From Planctomycetota bacterium (GTDB lineage: Bacteria; Planctomycetota; UBA1135; GCA-002748355): a DNA stretch of 37,767 nucleotides. How positions within the stretch are numbered: position 1 is the first letter of the stretch; each line of letters begins with the position of its first letter. The translations under genes were made by a program, and so were the position numbers. The notes beneath the pieces are model-generated. The model did not search any database. It was not told the DNA's origin and saw nothing but the letters and a program-made list of their open reading frames with translations. Location: positions 1 to 37,767 of the forward strand of contig JAGQQW010000021.1 in NCBI GenBank assembly GCA_020426005.1, in the 5' to 3' direction. Positions 17,632-25,415 of the stretch are shown in pieces.

Positions 17632-18186
17632 ATGGCTTCCGCGACACGCACCGATCCAGTCTTGCTGGCGAGTTATCAACGCGCCGTCCACGACTACGCG
17701 GATCTACTCAAGTCCTTTGCTGCCAGGCTCTTGGCAGATGATGCGGACTGGGCCGAAGACGTCGCGCAGGACGCGTTGCTCGCCCTCTACCGGCATCTGC
17801 ACGACGTGCCCGAGTCCGCCTGGCGACCGTGGCTCTACCGCGTAACCCGCAACTTGTGCCTCGACCGCCTGCGGAGGCGCAAACATCGCCCCAAGAACTT
17901 CCGGGACTTCGCGGACGAAGAAAACCGCGATCCCGTCCCCCCGAGCCGCATCACGAATCGCCCCGAGATCCACGCGCAAGAAGAAGAAATGCAGCGCGAC
18001 CTCGAGAAGGCGATCGCCGAACTACCACCACGCTTCCGCGAAGTCTTCCTGCTCTGTGAGCAGCAGGGAGTCAGCTACGAGGAGGCCTCCACGATTCTCG
18101 ACGTCCCGTTGAAGACGATCAGTACCCGTTTGTTCCGTGCTCGGCAGCGCCTGATGAAGGCCATGGCGAGCCATCTCGAAGATTGA
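17632..18186 (+). CDS. ECF-family RNA polymerase sigma factor
   Basis: A 184-residue group-4 sigma factor. Region 2 spans about residues 15-80 (AEDVAQDALLALYRHL, then PWLYRVTRNLCLDRLRRRKH); region 4 spans about 125-180 (AIAELPPRFREVFLLCEQQG, then SYEEASTILDVPLKTISTRL). The linker is rich in charged residues. The ATG at 17632 starts a conventional region-1-less protein; an upstream extension has no sigma-like sequence. The gene is followed 5 nt later by a zinc-finger anti-sigma factor, so it is probably held inactive at the membrane until an envelope signal is sensed. Confidence 0.93.
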   Translation: MASATRTDPVLLASYQRAVHDYADLLKSFAARLLADDADWAEDVAQDALLALYRHLHDVPESAWRPWLYRVTRNLCLDRLRRRKHRPKNFRDFADEENRDPVPPSRITNRPEIHAQEEEMQRDLEKAIAELPPRFREVFLLCEQQGVSYEEASTILDVPLKTISTRLFRARQRLMKAMASHLED

Positions 18187-18191
18187 AGACC

Positions 18192-19169
18192 ATGAGCGAC
18201 AACCGCCCCACGACTGACGCTTCGTGTCGTTCGATCCGGTCCCGTCTCGGCGAAGCCCTCGACCACAGGCTCGGGAGTCCGGACTCGAAGCGCGTCCGCG
18301 AACACCTTCTCGCGTGCAAGACCTGCCGCGGCGAATACTCGATGCTCACGCGTTTGCAACGGGCGACGCGCGAGCTGCCGACCGAACGCGTCACCGACGA
18401 CTTCCGCGCGCGCCTGATCGAACGGATCGAGTCCGGCGAAGGCGCGAGGCCCGACATCCTGCAGCACCCGATGTCGATCGCGGGTCGCATCAAGCTGTTC
18501 ACGTCGGGCGCACTGACCGCTGCGGCCCTGCTCGTCTCGGCGTGGCTAGTGTACGACGGCCTGCGAACGCCGTCGAATCCGCAATCGATGCCGATCGAAC
18601 TCGCGAGCCTCGCTGGGCCAAACGACACTCTTCGGCCCGTCGACGCCAACGGAATCGGACTCCGCGCGGTGCAGAAGCCGCGAGAACTCTTCGATGGCCT
18701 GCGTGCGCAAGCTCCGCGACTCGCATCCCAGCCACCGAAGCGCGCGATGGCACAGCTCCGCGAACAGAGCGAAGCGTTGATTCAGAGCATTCGCTTCGTC
18801 AATGCGCTCGATGGCACCCTGTTCGAACTTCCACCGGACGTGCGCACGAGCTACGTCGAAGCAGAACGCACGGCGTCCGCCATCGTCGAAGAAGCACAGC
18901 GCAGCAACGACTCGAGAGCATCGGTCGACCGCATCGTTGCCCTGTTGCAGCACGGTCCGACGCTCGAACCGACGATCCGCGTCACGATTCGACTGCGGTC
19001 CTCGGAGCCGGTCGATATCGCGAGCATGCTCCAGCGTCACTCGAAGAGCATGGAAGAGCTGAGTCAGTATCTGCGCTTCTTCAACGAGCACCTGCTCCGG
19101 CAGGGCGACGTCGTCGCGCCGGCGGCAGAAATCTGGGGCAGCCCAACGCTGCGACTCGGCAATCGCTGA
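18192..19169 (+). CDS. Membrane anti-sigma factor with zinc-finger (ZAS) domain
   Basis: A 325-residue single-pass protein. The cytoplasmic N-terminus carries the ZAS motif HxxxCxxC (HLLACKTC, about residues 38-45), which binds the cognate sigma factor. One transmembrane helix lies near residues 103-122 (LFTSGALTAAALLVSAWLVY). The extracytoplasmic domain of about 200 residues is unusually large and helical (AEAEE- and Ser/Arg-rich segments, a conserved-looking DIASMLQRHSKSMEELSQYL) and may be the sensor. The ATG at 18192 lies 5 nt after the sigma stop; a TTG overlapping that stop (18183) is the alternative. The two genes form an operon. Confidence 0.9.
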   Translation: MSDNRPTTDASCRSIRSRLGEALDHRLGSPDSKRVREHLLACKTCRGEYSMLTRLQRATRELPTERVTDDFRARLIERIESGEGARPDILQHPMSIAGRIKLFTSGALTAAALLVSAWLVYDGLRTPSNPQSMPIELASLAGPNDTLRPVDANGIGLRAVQKPRELFDGLRAQAPRLASQPPKRAMAQLREQSEALIQSIRFVNALDGTLFELPPDVRTSYVEAERTASAIVEEAQRSNDSRASVDRIVALLQHGPTLEPTIRVTIRLRSSEPVDIASMLQRHSKSMEELSQYLRFFNEHLLRQGDVVAPAAEIWGSPTLRLGNR

Positions 19170-19193
19170 GTCCCCCTCGCAGCGTCGAAGTGC

Positions 19194-20498
19194 TCAAACG
19201 TCGACGATGCGCACGTAGCCGTTCGTGTTCGCTGGCGTCGCACCGGTCTCTTGCAGGAAGGTGCAATCGCGGCAGTAGGACGTCAGCCTCCCGGTCACGA
19301 GACCCTCACGTAGCTCACGGTAGGCCGGGCCGTTCCAGATCTCGAGGAAGGGGGTTTCATTGACGTTGCCCACGATCGGGCGACCGGTCTGACAACACGG
19401 TGCGACGTCACCTTGCTGATCGATGAAGGCCGTGCGCCATGGGAAATTGCAGTAGTAGGCCCCTTGCCAATCGGCGGGTCGCTCGGCCGTCAAGAGCTGT
19501 TGGTCGACGTCGACCGAAGTCGTCGTGCTCGTCTCGTTCCCTGCATCCCCGCGGGCTGAAGGCGACGCCGTGGGTTCGCGGTCCTGCATCGTGCGTGAAG
19601 TCGAATCGTGCACCGGCGTCTCCGGCTTCGGCTCGATAGCGGCGCTTTGCGCCGTGACGGTCGCGCTCGCATCTTCGCACCAACTCGCGAGGTGCTTGGC
19701 CGAGTCCAGCGGGAGGGTCTGTGGCAAGCGCACCTCCACGCCGAGTTCGCTGGCGCGATCTCGAGCGGCAGCGAGCGCGCGATTGACGCGCTCGGGTTCG
19801 TGGAGCGGCGACGAGGCGAGGAGTTGCCGGTCATAGACGATCAGGAAGACCGCAGTGACGAGAGGAATGTCGTGGTCGGCCGCGATCTCGACGATGGCCG
19901 GCAGTTCGTCGATGTTCTCGCGCAGGATCGTGCAGTGGAGATTCAGGCCGAACTCGGCGGGAGGTTCGAGCTCGCTGCGCAAGCGCTGCAGTTCGCCCAA
20001 GTTTTGCATGACGACATCGAAGTCGGCGCCGGTGCGCACGTAGTCGAAGGTCTCCTTGGTCGCACCATCGAACGAGATCGTCAGATTGGACAGCAGCGGT
20101 AGGGAGCGCCGTAGGCGATCACCGCACATGAGCATGCCGTTCGTCGTCATGTCGAGCCGGCATCCGTAGTGCTCGACCTTGTCGAGCAAGTCCTCGAAGT
20201 AGGGCAGGAGGAAGGGCTCACCCGACAGCGTAGGGTTCACGATGGCGATGTGCGGGAAGGCGACGTCCGACCAGAGTTCGAAGGCGCTCTTCTCCATCGT
20301 GAAGCGCTTGACGCCGTGGTCGCGCAGCTTCTCGCGTGCCATTTCGCAGCCGCACATGAAGCAGTGCAAGTTGCAAGCGCCCGTGAACTCGAAGACCATG
20401 CGCAGCGGCCACGCGTCGACAGTGCTCCGACCTTCGGCTTCGGCCGCCAGCGCGCGCTGCCGGTTTTGACGAGTCATGAGGCGGTAGTCGAAGCTCAT
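19194..20498 (-). CDS. Radical SAM / SPASM-domain protein with inserted linker
   Basis: A 434-residue radical S-adenosylmethionine enzyme. The [4Fe-4S] motif CxxxCxxC is CNLHCFMC (about residues 42-49); TLSGEPFLLPYF and LTISFDGATKETFDYV are barrel motifs. The C-terminal SPASM auxiliary cluster is visible as YCNFPWRTAFIDQQGDV, APCCQTG and SYCRDC. About 65 residues of Ser/Thr/Pro/Glu-rich sequence separate the barrel from the SPASM part (about 270-335), which is unusual. The substrate is unknown; related enzymes modify peptides or small metabolites, and no precursor peptide gene is evident nearby. The ATG at 20498 has no Shine-Dalgarno sequence but has TATAGT 6 nt upstream. Confidence 0.9.
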   Translation of the reverse strand: MSFDYRLMTRQNRQRALAAEAEGRSTVDAWPLRMVFEFTGACNLHCFMCGCEMAREKLRDHGVKRFTMEKSAFELWSDVAFPHIAIVNPTLSGEPFLLPYFEDLLDKVEHYGCRLDMTTNGMLMCGDRLRRSLPLLSNLTISFDGATKETFDYVRTGADFDVVMQNLGELQRLRSELEPPAEFGLNLHCTILRENIDELPAIVEIAADHDIPLVTAVFLIVYDRQLLASSPLHEPERVNRALAAARDRASELGVEVRLPQTLPLDSAKHLASWCEDASATVTAQSAAIEPKPETPVHDSTSRTMQDREPTASPSARGDAGNETSTTTSVDVDQQLLTAERPADWQGAYYCNFPWRTAFIDQQGDVAPCCQTGRPIVGNVNETPFLEIWNGPAYRELREGLVTGRLTSYCRDCTFLQETGATPANTNGYVRIVDV

Positions 20499-20504
20499 GC
20501 AGAG

Positions 20505-20510
20505 ACTATA
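20505..20510 (-). promoter_or_regulatory. Candidate -10 box of leaderless radical SAM gene
   Basis: TATAGT on the minus strand ends 6 nt before the ATG at 20498, so transcription would start at the start codon. No good -35 hexamer is visible at the usual distance. Confidence 0.45.
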
Positions 20511-20863
20511 TGTGCGGCTTCAAAACGTCGCGAGACGCCGTGCTGGCGCTCCCCTCCGTGCGGGTCCCGAGCGGCGAGTTCGAAGTGCTTGCTGCTGCCT
20601 CCGATGCCCATTGCTACCGACGGTTGCGCGTAGCCACCAACGCTCGATTCACGGGTGTCCCGCGTCTTGATGGGACGGTGCGATTCCGCAGAATCATGTG
20701 ACGCTTTCGGCAGTTCGCATACGCCGCGCATGACGGTGCTCGAAGGACGCGTACCGACAGCCGCGGACGCACGTCTGCGACGGGATGTTCGACCCCTGCC
20801 GATTCGCTCTCGGGCGTTCCGAGTCCAGTGGGACCCTCGACTCCAGCATCCGTGGAGTGAACC

Positions 20864-20878
20864 TGGCACACAGCTTGC
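20864..20878 (+). promoter_or_regulatory. Sigma-54 promoter of the sensor kinase/regulator operon
   Basis: TGGCACACAGCTTGC matches the -24 (TGGCAC) and -12 (TTGC) elements, with exactly 10 nt between the invariant GG and GC. The start of transcription is expected at about 20890, one base before the ATG at 20891, implying a leaderless mRNA. Activation by the operon's own NtrC-type product is likely. Confidence 0.75.
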
Positions 20879-20890
20879 GCTCAGGCGAGG

Positions 20891-22600
20891 ATGACCTTCG
20901 TGTTCCGCCTCCTGCGATCACCGCTCGCGCGTCGACTCACTCTGCTCTTCTTGCTGGCGAGCGTCCTGCCACTCGGCGGTGCGGGATGGCTCATCCTGAA
21001 AGGTCTCGAGCGCGCGAGCCTCGAGGACGCGACGCGGCGCCAGAGCCTCGTCGCCGAGGGTGCAGCCGGCCTCGTGCGCCAATGGGTGGCGCGGAGCAGT
21101 GACAAGCTCGAGACGATGGCGCGTCTCGTCTCGAGTGGCAGCTTCGGCGCCAAGACCGCAATGGAGCAGATCGAAGTGCTCGTCGAAGCGACGAAACTCT
21201 TCCTCGAAGTGCAGCAGATTGCCGGCACGGAAACGCAGCCTGAGTTGATCGCGCAGACGATGCAGACCGACTACGCGCAGGCTCAGCGTGCGGTTCCCAA
21301 TGTACGCGCCCTGCTCGAGTCGCGCTTCCACGCGAATGCGCAGCAAGCCATCGTGCGCGATCCACTTTCGCAACGAAGCCAGTTCCGGTCCAAGACCATC
21401 GAGCGAAGCTTCGGATTCAGGGCACTCCCCATCTCCGTGCCCTATGGCGACGCTAACTCGAACGCGGGCGGAGCCTTGGTCGGCTATCTCGACATGCGCC
21501 GACTCGACGAGGCGCTCGCTGGCCTCGTGCAAGGCGACATGCGCATCGGAGTGCGATCGGCGAAGTCACTCGGCAAGACAAAAGACGATGCCAGTGTCGA
21601 GATCGCGGCCAGTGGTCCGGAGATCGCCGACGAGATCCGCACCGAGACAGCCGTCGCCTACGGCGACTGGACGGTTCGCGTGACGGAACCCCGTGCACGT
21701 ATCGACGAGGGCTACCTGAGGGCGCGGCACCTCGTCGTGATCGGTATCGGTATCGCGATCGCGCTCGCGAGCCTCGCGAGCTTCGTCTTCGCGTCGCGCG
21801 TCTTGCGGCCCGTCAACAAGTTGACCGCGACCGCAACGCAACTCGAACACGGCAACCTGTCGGCCCGCTGCGGCATCGACCGTCACGACGAGATCGGTCA
21901 ACTCGGCCGCAGCTTCGATGCGATGGCGGCCGCACTCGAGACGCTCGACGACGCGAAGTCCGACTTCATTCGAACGGTCTCACACGAGCTGCGCACGCCG
22001 CTCACGTCGCTCCGCCTCAGCGTCGCCAACCTGGCCGATGGCGTCGTGGGTCCGCTCGAAGAGCGTCAGCAGGTCGTCGTCGAGCGCATTGCCCGTGACG
22101 TGGACCGACTCGTCGCGCGTGTCGGTGACCTCCTGGCCCTGGCGAAGATCGAAGCCGGCGTGGAGAAGGCCCGGATCGCTGACATCGATCTCTCGGAGCT
22201 CGCGCGCGGCATGGTCGAAGCGCTCCGTCCACTCGCGGACACCCGCGGCGTTCGCCTCGAGACTCGCGGTGCGGGACGTGGACGAGCCGATCGCGGCATG
22301 CTCGAACGCATGGTCGTCAACCTGGTCGACAACGCGATCAAGTTCGGGCCAGAGAAGGGCACGGTGACGGTCGCCATCGAGGGCGCGACGCTGACCGTCT
22401 TCGACGACGGCGGCGGCTTCGAGGACGAGCGTCTCTTCGAGGCCTTCGTGCAAGACGAGTCGGATGGGGTCAAGAACCCGGGCGTAGGGCTCGGGCTCTC
22501 GATCGTGCGCAAGCTCGCAACCCTCCAGAACGCCGAGCTCGAACGCGTGCGAGCGCCACGACATGGCTTCCGCATCACCGTCGCGGAGGCGAAGCGTTGA
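20891..22600 (+). CDS. Membrane sensor histidine kinase
   Basis: A 569-residue HAMP-containing kinase. TM1 lies near residues 14-36, then an extracytoplasmic domain of about 240 residues, TM2 near 280-303, a HAMP domain (VLRPVNKLTATATQLEHGNL), and the dimerisation helix with H box SHELRTPL (phosphoacceptor His365). The ATP-binding domain shows the N box (NLVDNAIKFG), G1 (FDDGGGF) and G2 (GLGLSIVRKL). The sensor region has no recognised domain; it is helical near the membrane and lacks Cys. Its ATG is one base after the predicted sigma-54 transcription start and has no usable ribosome binding site. The stop codon overlaps the regulator's TTG start by TTGA. Confidence 0.94.
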   Translation: MTFVFRLLRSPLARRLTLLFLLASVLPLGGAGWLILKGLERASLEDATRRQSLVAEGAAGLVRQWVARSSDKLETMARLVSSGSFGAKTAMEQIEVLVEATKLFLEVQQIAGTETQPELIAQTMQTDYAQAQRAVPNVRALLESRFHANAQQAIVRDPLSQRSQFRSKTIERSFGFRALPISVPYGDANSNAGGALVGYLDMRRLDEALAGLVQGDMRIGVRSAKSLGKTKDDASVEIAASGPEIADEIRTETAVAYGDWTVRVTEPRARIDEGYLRARHLVVIGIGIAIALASLASFVFASRVLRPVNKLTATATQLEHGNLSARCGIDRHDEIGQLGRSFDAMAAALETLDDAKSDFIRTVSHELRTPLTSLRLSVANLADGVVGPLEERQQVVVERIARDVDRLVARVGDLLALAKIEAGVEKARIADIDLSELARGMVEALRPLADTRGVRLETRGAGRGRADRGMLERMVVNLVDNAIKFGPEKGTVTVAIEGATLTVFDDGGGFEDERLFEAFVQDESDGVKNPGVGLGLSIVRKLATLQNAELERVRAPRHGFRITVAEAKR

Positions 22601-23937
22601 AGCCCAGCCTCCTCATCGTCGACGACGACGCCGCCATCCTCGATTCCTTACGTGAACGCTTCGAGGCTCGCGGATACGCGGTCACGACCGCGCGCAACGG
22701 CGAGGAAGCTCTCGAAGCCCTCAACAATCGTCCGTCCTTGGCCTTGCTCGACCTCGAGCTACCACGCGGTGATGGCCAGAGCGTCCTCGAAGAAGTCGCG
22801 CGACGCGGTATCGACACGACGATTCTCGTGATCACGGCGCACGGCAGCGTCGAACGCGCCGTGCGCGCGATGCGCGCAGGCGCCTACGACTTCGTCGAGA
22901 AGCCCTTCGACACGGGCCTGCTCGAGCAATCGATGCAGCGCGCGCTCGAACGAAGCCGGCTCGTGCGTCGCGTCGAGGCGACGCGCGCCGAGACCGCGAC
23001 GACGAAGCTCGTCGCGGAGTCGAAGCCCATGCACGACTTGCTCGATACGGCTCGCAAGGTCGCCGAGAGCAACTCGAGCGTTCTGATCCTCGGTGAGAGT
23101 GGCACGGGCAAGGAGCTGCTCGCACGCTTCCTCCACGAGCACAGCCACAGAGCCGATGCACCCTTCGTGCCGATCCACTGCGCGGCACTGTCGGAGTCGT
23201 TGCTCGAGTCCGAGCTCTTCGGGCACGAGAAGGGCGCCTTCACTGGTGCGGTGGCGCGCAAGAAGGGGCGCCTCGAGATCGCGCACGGAGGCACCGTCTT
23301 CCTCGATGAGATCGGCGATCTGCCCGAGAGCTTCCAAGTCAAGCTCCTGCGCGTGCTCCAAGAACGCAGCTTCGAGCGCGTTGGTGGAACGACGGAGCTT
23401 CGCGTCGACGTGCGCATCCTCGCGGCGACCCATCGGGACTTGCAGCAACGGATCGGCGAAGGCGCGTTTCGTGAGGACCTCTTCTATCGCCTCAACGTGA
23501 TCTCGCTCACCCTGCCACCGCTGCGCGATCGTCCTGGCGACGTCGTGGCGCTCGCGCGGAGCTTCGTCGAAGTGCTCGCCAAGGACCTCGGCAGCGCCGA
23601 GCCCGAGCTCGACGACGACGCCATCGATGCGTTGTGCAAGCACAGTTGGCCCGGAAACGTACGTGAGTTACGCAACGCCATCGAGCGCGCGCTCGTCCTC
23701 GGCGACGGTGTGAGCATCACGACGGATGACCTGCCGATCGACATTTGGTTCGGCGGCAAGGACGCGGAAAGCGCGAGGGATCCTGTTGGCTTCCACGCGC
23801 AGGTCGAGGCTGCTCGCTTGCGCATCCTCGAAGAGGCGCTCGCGGCGTGCGACGGAAACCGCACGCGCGCCGCCGAGCGGCTCGGCCTGCAGCGAACCTA
23901 CTTCGCGCGGCTCTGGAAGAAGTACGGCCGCGACTGA
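22597..23937 (+). CDS. NtrC-family sigma-54-dependent response regulator
   Basis: A 446-residue activator. The receiver domain has the acidic pair in VDDD, phosphoacceptor Asp52 (LLDLELPRGDG), TAHG and Lys102 (VEKPF). The AAA+ domain has Walker A GESGTGKE (166-173), the sigma-54-contacting loop GAFTGA (213-218), and Walker B GGTVFLDEIGD. A Fis-type helix-turn-helix closes the protein (LEEALAACDGNRTRAAERLG). It starts with TTG at 22597, overlapping the kinase stop; GGAGG 7 nt upstream decides this start. Because its GAFTGA loop is intact it should activate the sigma-54 promoters at 20864 and 24034. Regulator and kinase are certain partners by context. Confidence 0.96.
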   Translation: MKPSLLIVDDDAAILDSLRERFEARGYAVTTARNGEEALEALNNRPSLALLDLELPRGDGQSVLEEVARRGIDTTILVITAHGSVERAVRAMRAGAYDFVEKPFDTGLLEQSMQRALERSRLVRRVEATRAETATTKLVAESKPMHDLLDTARKVAESNSSVLILGESGTGKELLARFLHEHSHRADAPFVPIHCAALSESLLESELFGHEKGAFTGAVARKKGRLEIAHGGTVFLDEIGDLPESFQVKLLRVLQERSFERVGGTTELRVDVRILAATHRDLQQRIGEGAFREDLFYRLNVISLTLPPLRDRPGDVVALARSFVEVLAKDLGSAEPELDDDAIDALCKHSWPGNVRELRNAIERALVLGDGVSITTDDLPIDIWFGGKDAESARDPVGFHAQVEAARLRILEEALAACDGNRTRAAERLGLQRTYFARLWKKYGRD

Positions 23938-23954
23938 GCGAGACGCGTCGTGCT

Positions 23955-23970
23955 GTATCCATTCGGATAC
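23955..23970. promoter_or_regulatory. Candidate enhancer site (UAS) for the NtrC-type regulator
   Basis: GTATCC-ATTC-GGATAC is a perfect inverted repeat about 64-79 bp upstream of the -24 box of the selenoprotein promoter, near the usual range for sigma-54 activators. A second GTATC half-site begins 23 bp downstream (23978: GTATCTCTTCGTGTAGAC), possibly a weaker second site. Confidence 0.45.
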
Positions 23971-24033
23971 GGTCCCTGTATCTCTTCGTGTAGACGGTTC
24001 GGTCCTGGGCCCTTGGCAGCGTGTCTGCGCGGG

Positions 24034-24048
24034 TGGCATCACAGTTGC
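24034..24048 (+). promoter_or_regulatory. Sigma-54 promoter of the exported selenoprotein gene
   Basis: TGGCATCACAGTTGC has the TGGCA and TTGC elements with 10 nt between GG and GC. The -12 C (24048) is 13 nt before the A of the ATG at 24061, exactly as in the promoter at 20864. No Shine-Dalgarno sequence precedes the ATG. Confidence 0.75.
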
Positions 24049-24060
24049 CATGCACAGAGC

Positions 24061-25056
24061 ATGAAGCCGCGATCCACACTCCGAATCCTCGTGCCCGCAG
24101 TCCTGTCATGGGCGACCCTATCCACCACGGCCTCGGCGCAAGACATCGGCAAGCGAGTCGTCGAGAACCGGATCAAGGAGGCCTTTCACCCCACGAGCGT
24201 CGCGCCGTCCATTATGTCGTCCACTCCGGGACTCGTCAGCTGGCATGGGTCGTTCGCCGCTGCGCTCACCGCATCGCGAACGAGCAAAAAACCTGTGCTG
24301 CTCTTTCAGCTACTCGGCCGCCTCGACGACCCCTTCTGCTGAACCAATGCGCGTATTGCGAGAAGCGTGCTCTTCTCCGACAAGAATCTGGCCGCCTACA
24401 TGAGCGAAAACTTCGAGTGCGCGTGGCAAGAGTTGCGACCCGTGCCGAAGGCGAGCATCGACTTCGGCAACGGCCGCGTTCTGAAGCGAACCTTGGCCGG
24501 CAACGTCGCGACCTGGATCTGCATGCCCACGGCTTCGCCTGCGAGCACGTCGGACGCCAACGATCCAGCGAACCGCGTCATCGACGTGATTCCCGCGCTG
24601 TTCACGATCGAGCACTATCAGGCTCGTCTCGCGGCGGCCCATGCCCTCCACGGAGAGGTACGCGACCTCGACGATGCGACGACCGTCCTCGCCGACTGGC
24701 ACCGGCAGCGTTCGGTGCAGATCAACAACAAGGCTGCAAATGGACCCGCTGGCGACCCACACAGGACAAAGTATGCAGCACCGCGTTCACTCAACACGAC
24801 GTTTCTCGCCAAGGCCATGGTCGAGAGCGGCGTCAAGCTCAAGCGCAGCTTCCTCGTCGAGGACAGCGCCTACAACCGTGCGGTGCGTTCGCCCCAGGCC
24901 CATGCACTCCTCGCGACACCTAGAGAACGCGAAGCTCCGAACGAGGTCGCGAGCCTGACGCCGCAGCTCTTCAAGAACGTCCTCGGCGTCGACTTGGATG
25001 ATCCCTACCTCGGACTCGCACCCTACGTGCTCGGTGGCGAGATCGGGCGCCACTGA
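24061..25056 (+). CDS. Exported thioredoxin-fold protein, probable selenoprotein (Cys93-Sec94)
   Basis: A 331-residue product if the in-frame TGA at 24340-24342 is read as selenocysteine. Residues 1-26 are a signal peptide ending TASA. Residues about 60-125 look like a thioredoxin-like unit: a helix, the strand KPVLLFQLLG, the redox motif DDPFC-U-TNARIARSVLFSD, a helix, and NFECAWQ. Reading frame and composition continue without change on both sides, and there is no shift in register. Just after the TGA the codons turn atypical (AAT, CGT, ATT, AGA) because a hairpin occupies that stretch (see SECIS entry). The remaining 200 residues are uncharacterised. Alternatives are a point-mutated gene or a sequencing error; two independent genes is unlikely. 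It lies directly after the NtrC-type regulator and behind a sigma-54 promoter. No selenocysteine machinery is in this window. The fold is inferred by eye. Confidence 0.7.
24340..24377 (+). promoter_or_regulatory. Sec codon (TGA) and candidate bacterial SECIS hairpin
   Basis: After the in-frame TGA (24340-24342) the sequence GAGAAG (24360-24365) pairs perfectly with CTTCTC (24372-24377), leaving a 6-nt loop CGTGCT. The loop begins 23 nt after the TGA, within the range known for bacterial SECIS elements, and has G at its second position, as SelB recognition requires. Only six base pairs support it, so chance is possible. Confidence 0.6.
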
Positions 25057-25079
25057 CCGCGGTCGCGCAACGACCGCGG
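25057..25079. terminator. Terminator hairpin between convergent genes
   Basis: CCGCGGTCG (25057-25065) and CGACCGCGG (25071-25079) form a perfect 9-bp GC-rich stem with a 5-nt loop, starting immediately after the selenoprotein stop codon. There is no T tract. It can serve both converging transcripts. Confidence 0.65.
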
Positions 25080-25090
25080 CATGACGACGA

Positions 25091-25411
25091 TCACGTGCGC
25101 CGCTTACGTCGCTTCAAGAACGGCGCAGCGAGCAAGAACAGACTGCCGACGGCGATCGCGAACCACGCGACGCGCTCGGAGTGCTCGAGGGACCCCGCGG
25201 GGAGGTCCTTGATCGCGAGTGCGACCTGCACGTCGCTTCCCTGGAACGCGAACGTCGCGTAGCCGATCGCGCGGAAGAGGAAGAACGTCGAATCGACACG
25301 CTCCTCCATGATTCGCGCCACGTGCACCTGCCCGAGCAGCAGACCTCCGGCGCCGAGCAGGAGACCTGCGAGAATGATGAGGGCGACGCGGAGGATCTTG
25401 ACGACGGACAT
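25091..25411 (-). CDS. Small two-TM membrane protein
   Basis: A 106-residue protein with a hydrophobic N-terminal segment (about residues 7-27, ILRVALIILAGLLLGAGGLL) and a second one near the C-terminus (WFAIAVGSLFLLAAPFL), ending in a basic tail KRRKRRT. Between them lies a soluble loop with VDSTFFLFRAIGYATF. No family is recognised. The ATG at 25411 is 4 nt after the stop of the 578-residue exported protein gene, so it is the last gene of the PilT-like operon; the longer frame upstream lies inside that gene. A role as a membrane partner of the operon's proteins is only suggested by position. Confidence 0.75.
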   Translation of the reverse strand: MSVVKILRVALIILAGLLLGAGGLLLGQVHVARIMEERVDSTFFLFRAIGYATFAFQGSDVQVALAIKDLPAGSLEHSERVAWFAIAVGSLFLLAAPFLKRRKRRT

Positions 25412-25415
25412 CGAT

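Larger units (their letters stand above)
20499..20890. other. Divergent control region between radical SAM and sensor kinase genes
   Basis: No gene was found here. It holds the radical SAM -10 box on the left and a sigma-54 promoter on the right. Two inverted repeats stand out: GATTC-CGCA-GAATC (20682-20695), about 170 bp upstream of the sigma-54 -24 box, where an enhancer-binding site could lie; and ACTCCA-GCATCCG-TGGAGT (20840-20858), immediately upstream of the -24 box and probably too close for a looping activator. Confidence 0.5.

Noticed and set aside
19155..19180. CGCTG-CAGCG hairpin between the anti-sigma and radical SAM genes
   Set aside because: The stem is only 5 bp with a long loop and no T tract, too weak to call.
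24061..24342. Separate 93-residue gene followed by an independent gene starting at 24367
   Set aside because: Both parts are in the same frame, with continuous thioredoxin-like sequence and only one stop between them. The start at 24367 is a GTG inside the hairpin with no ribosome binding site.
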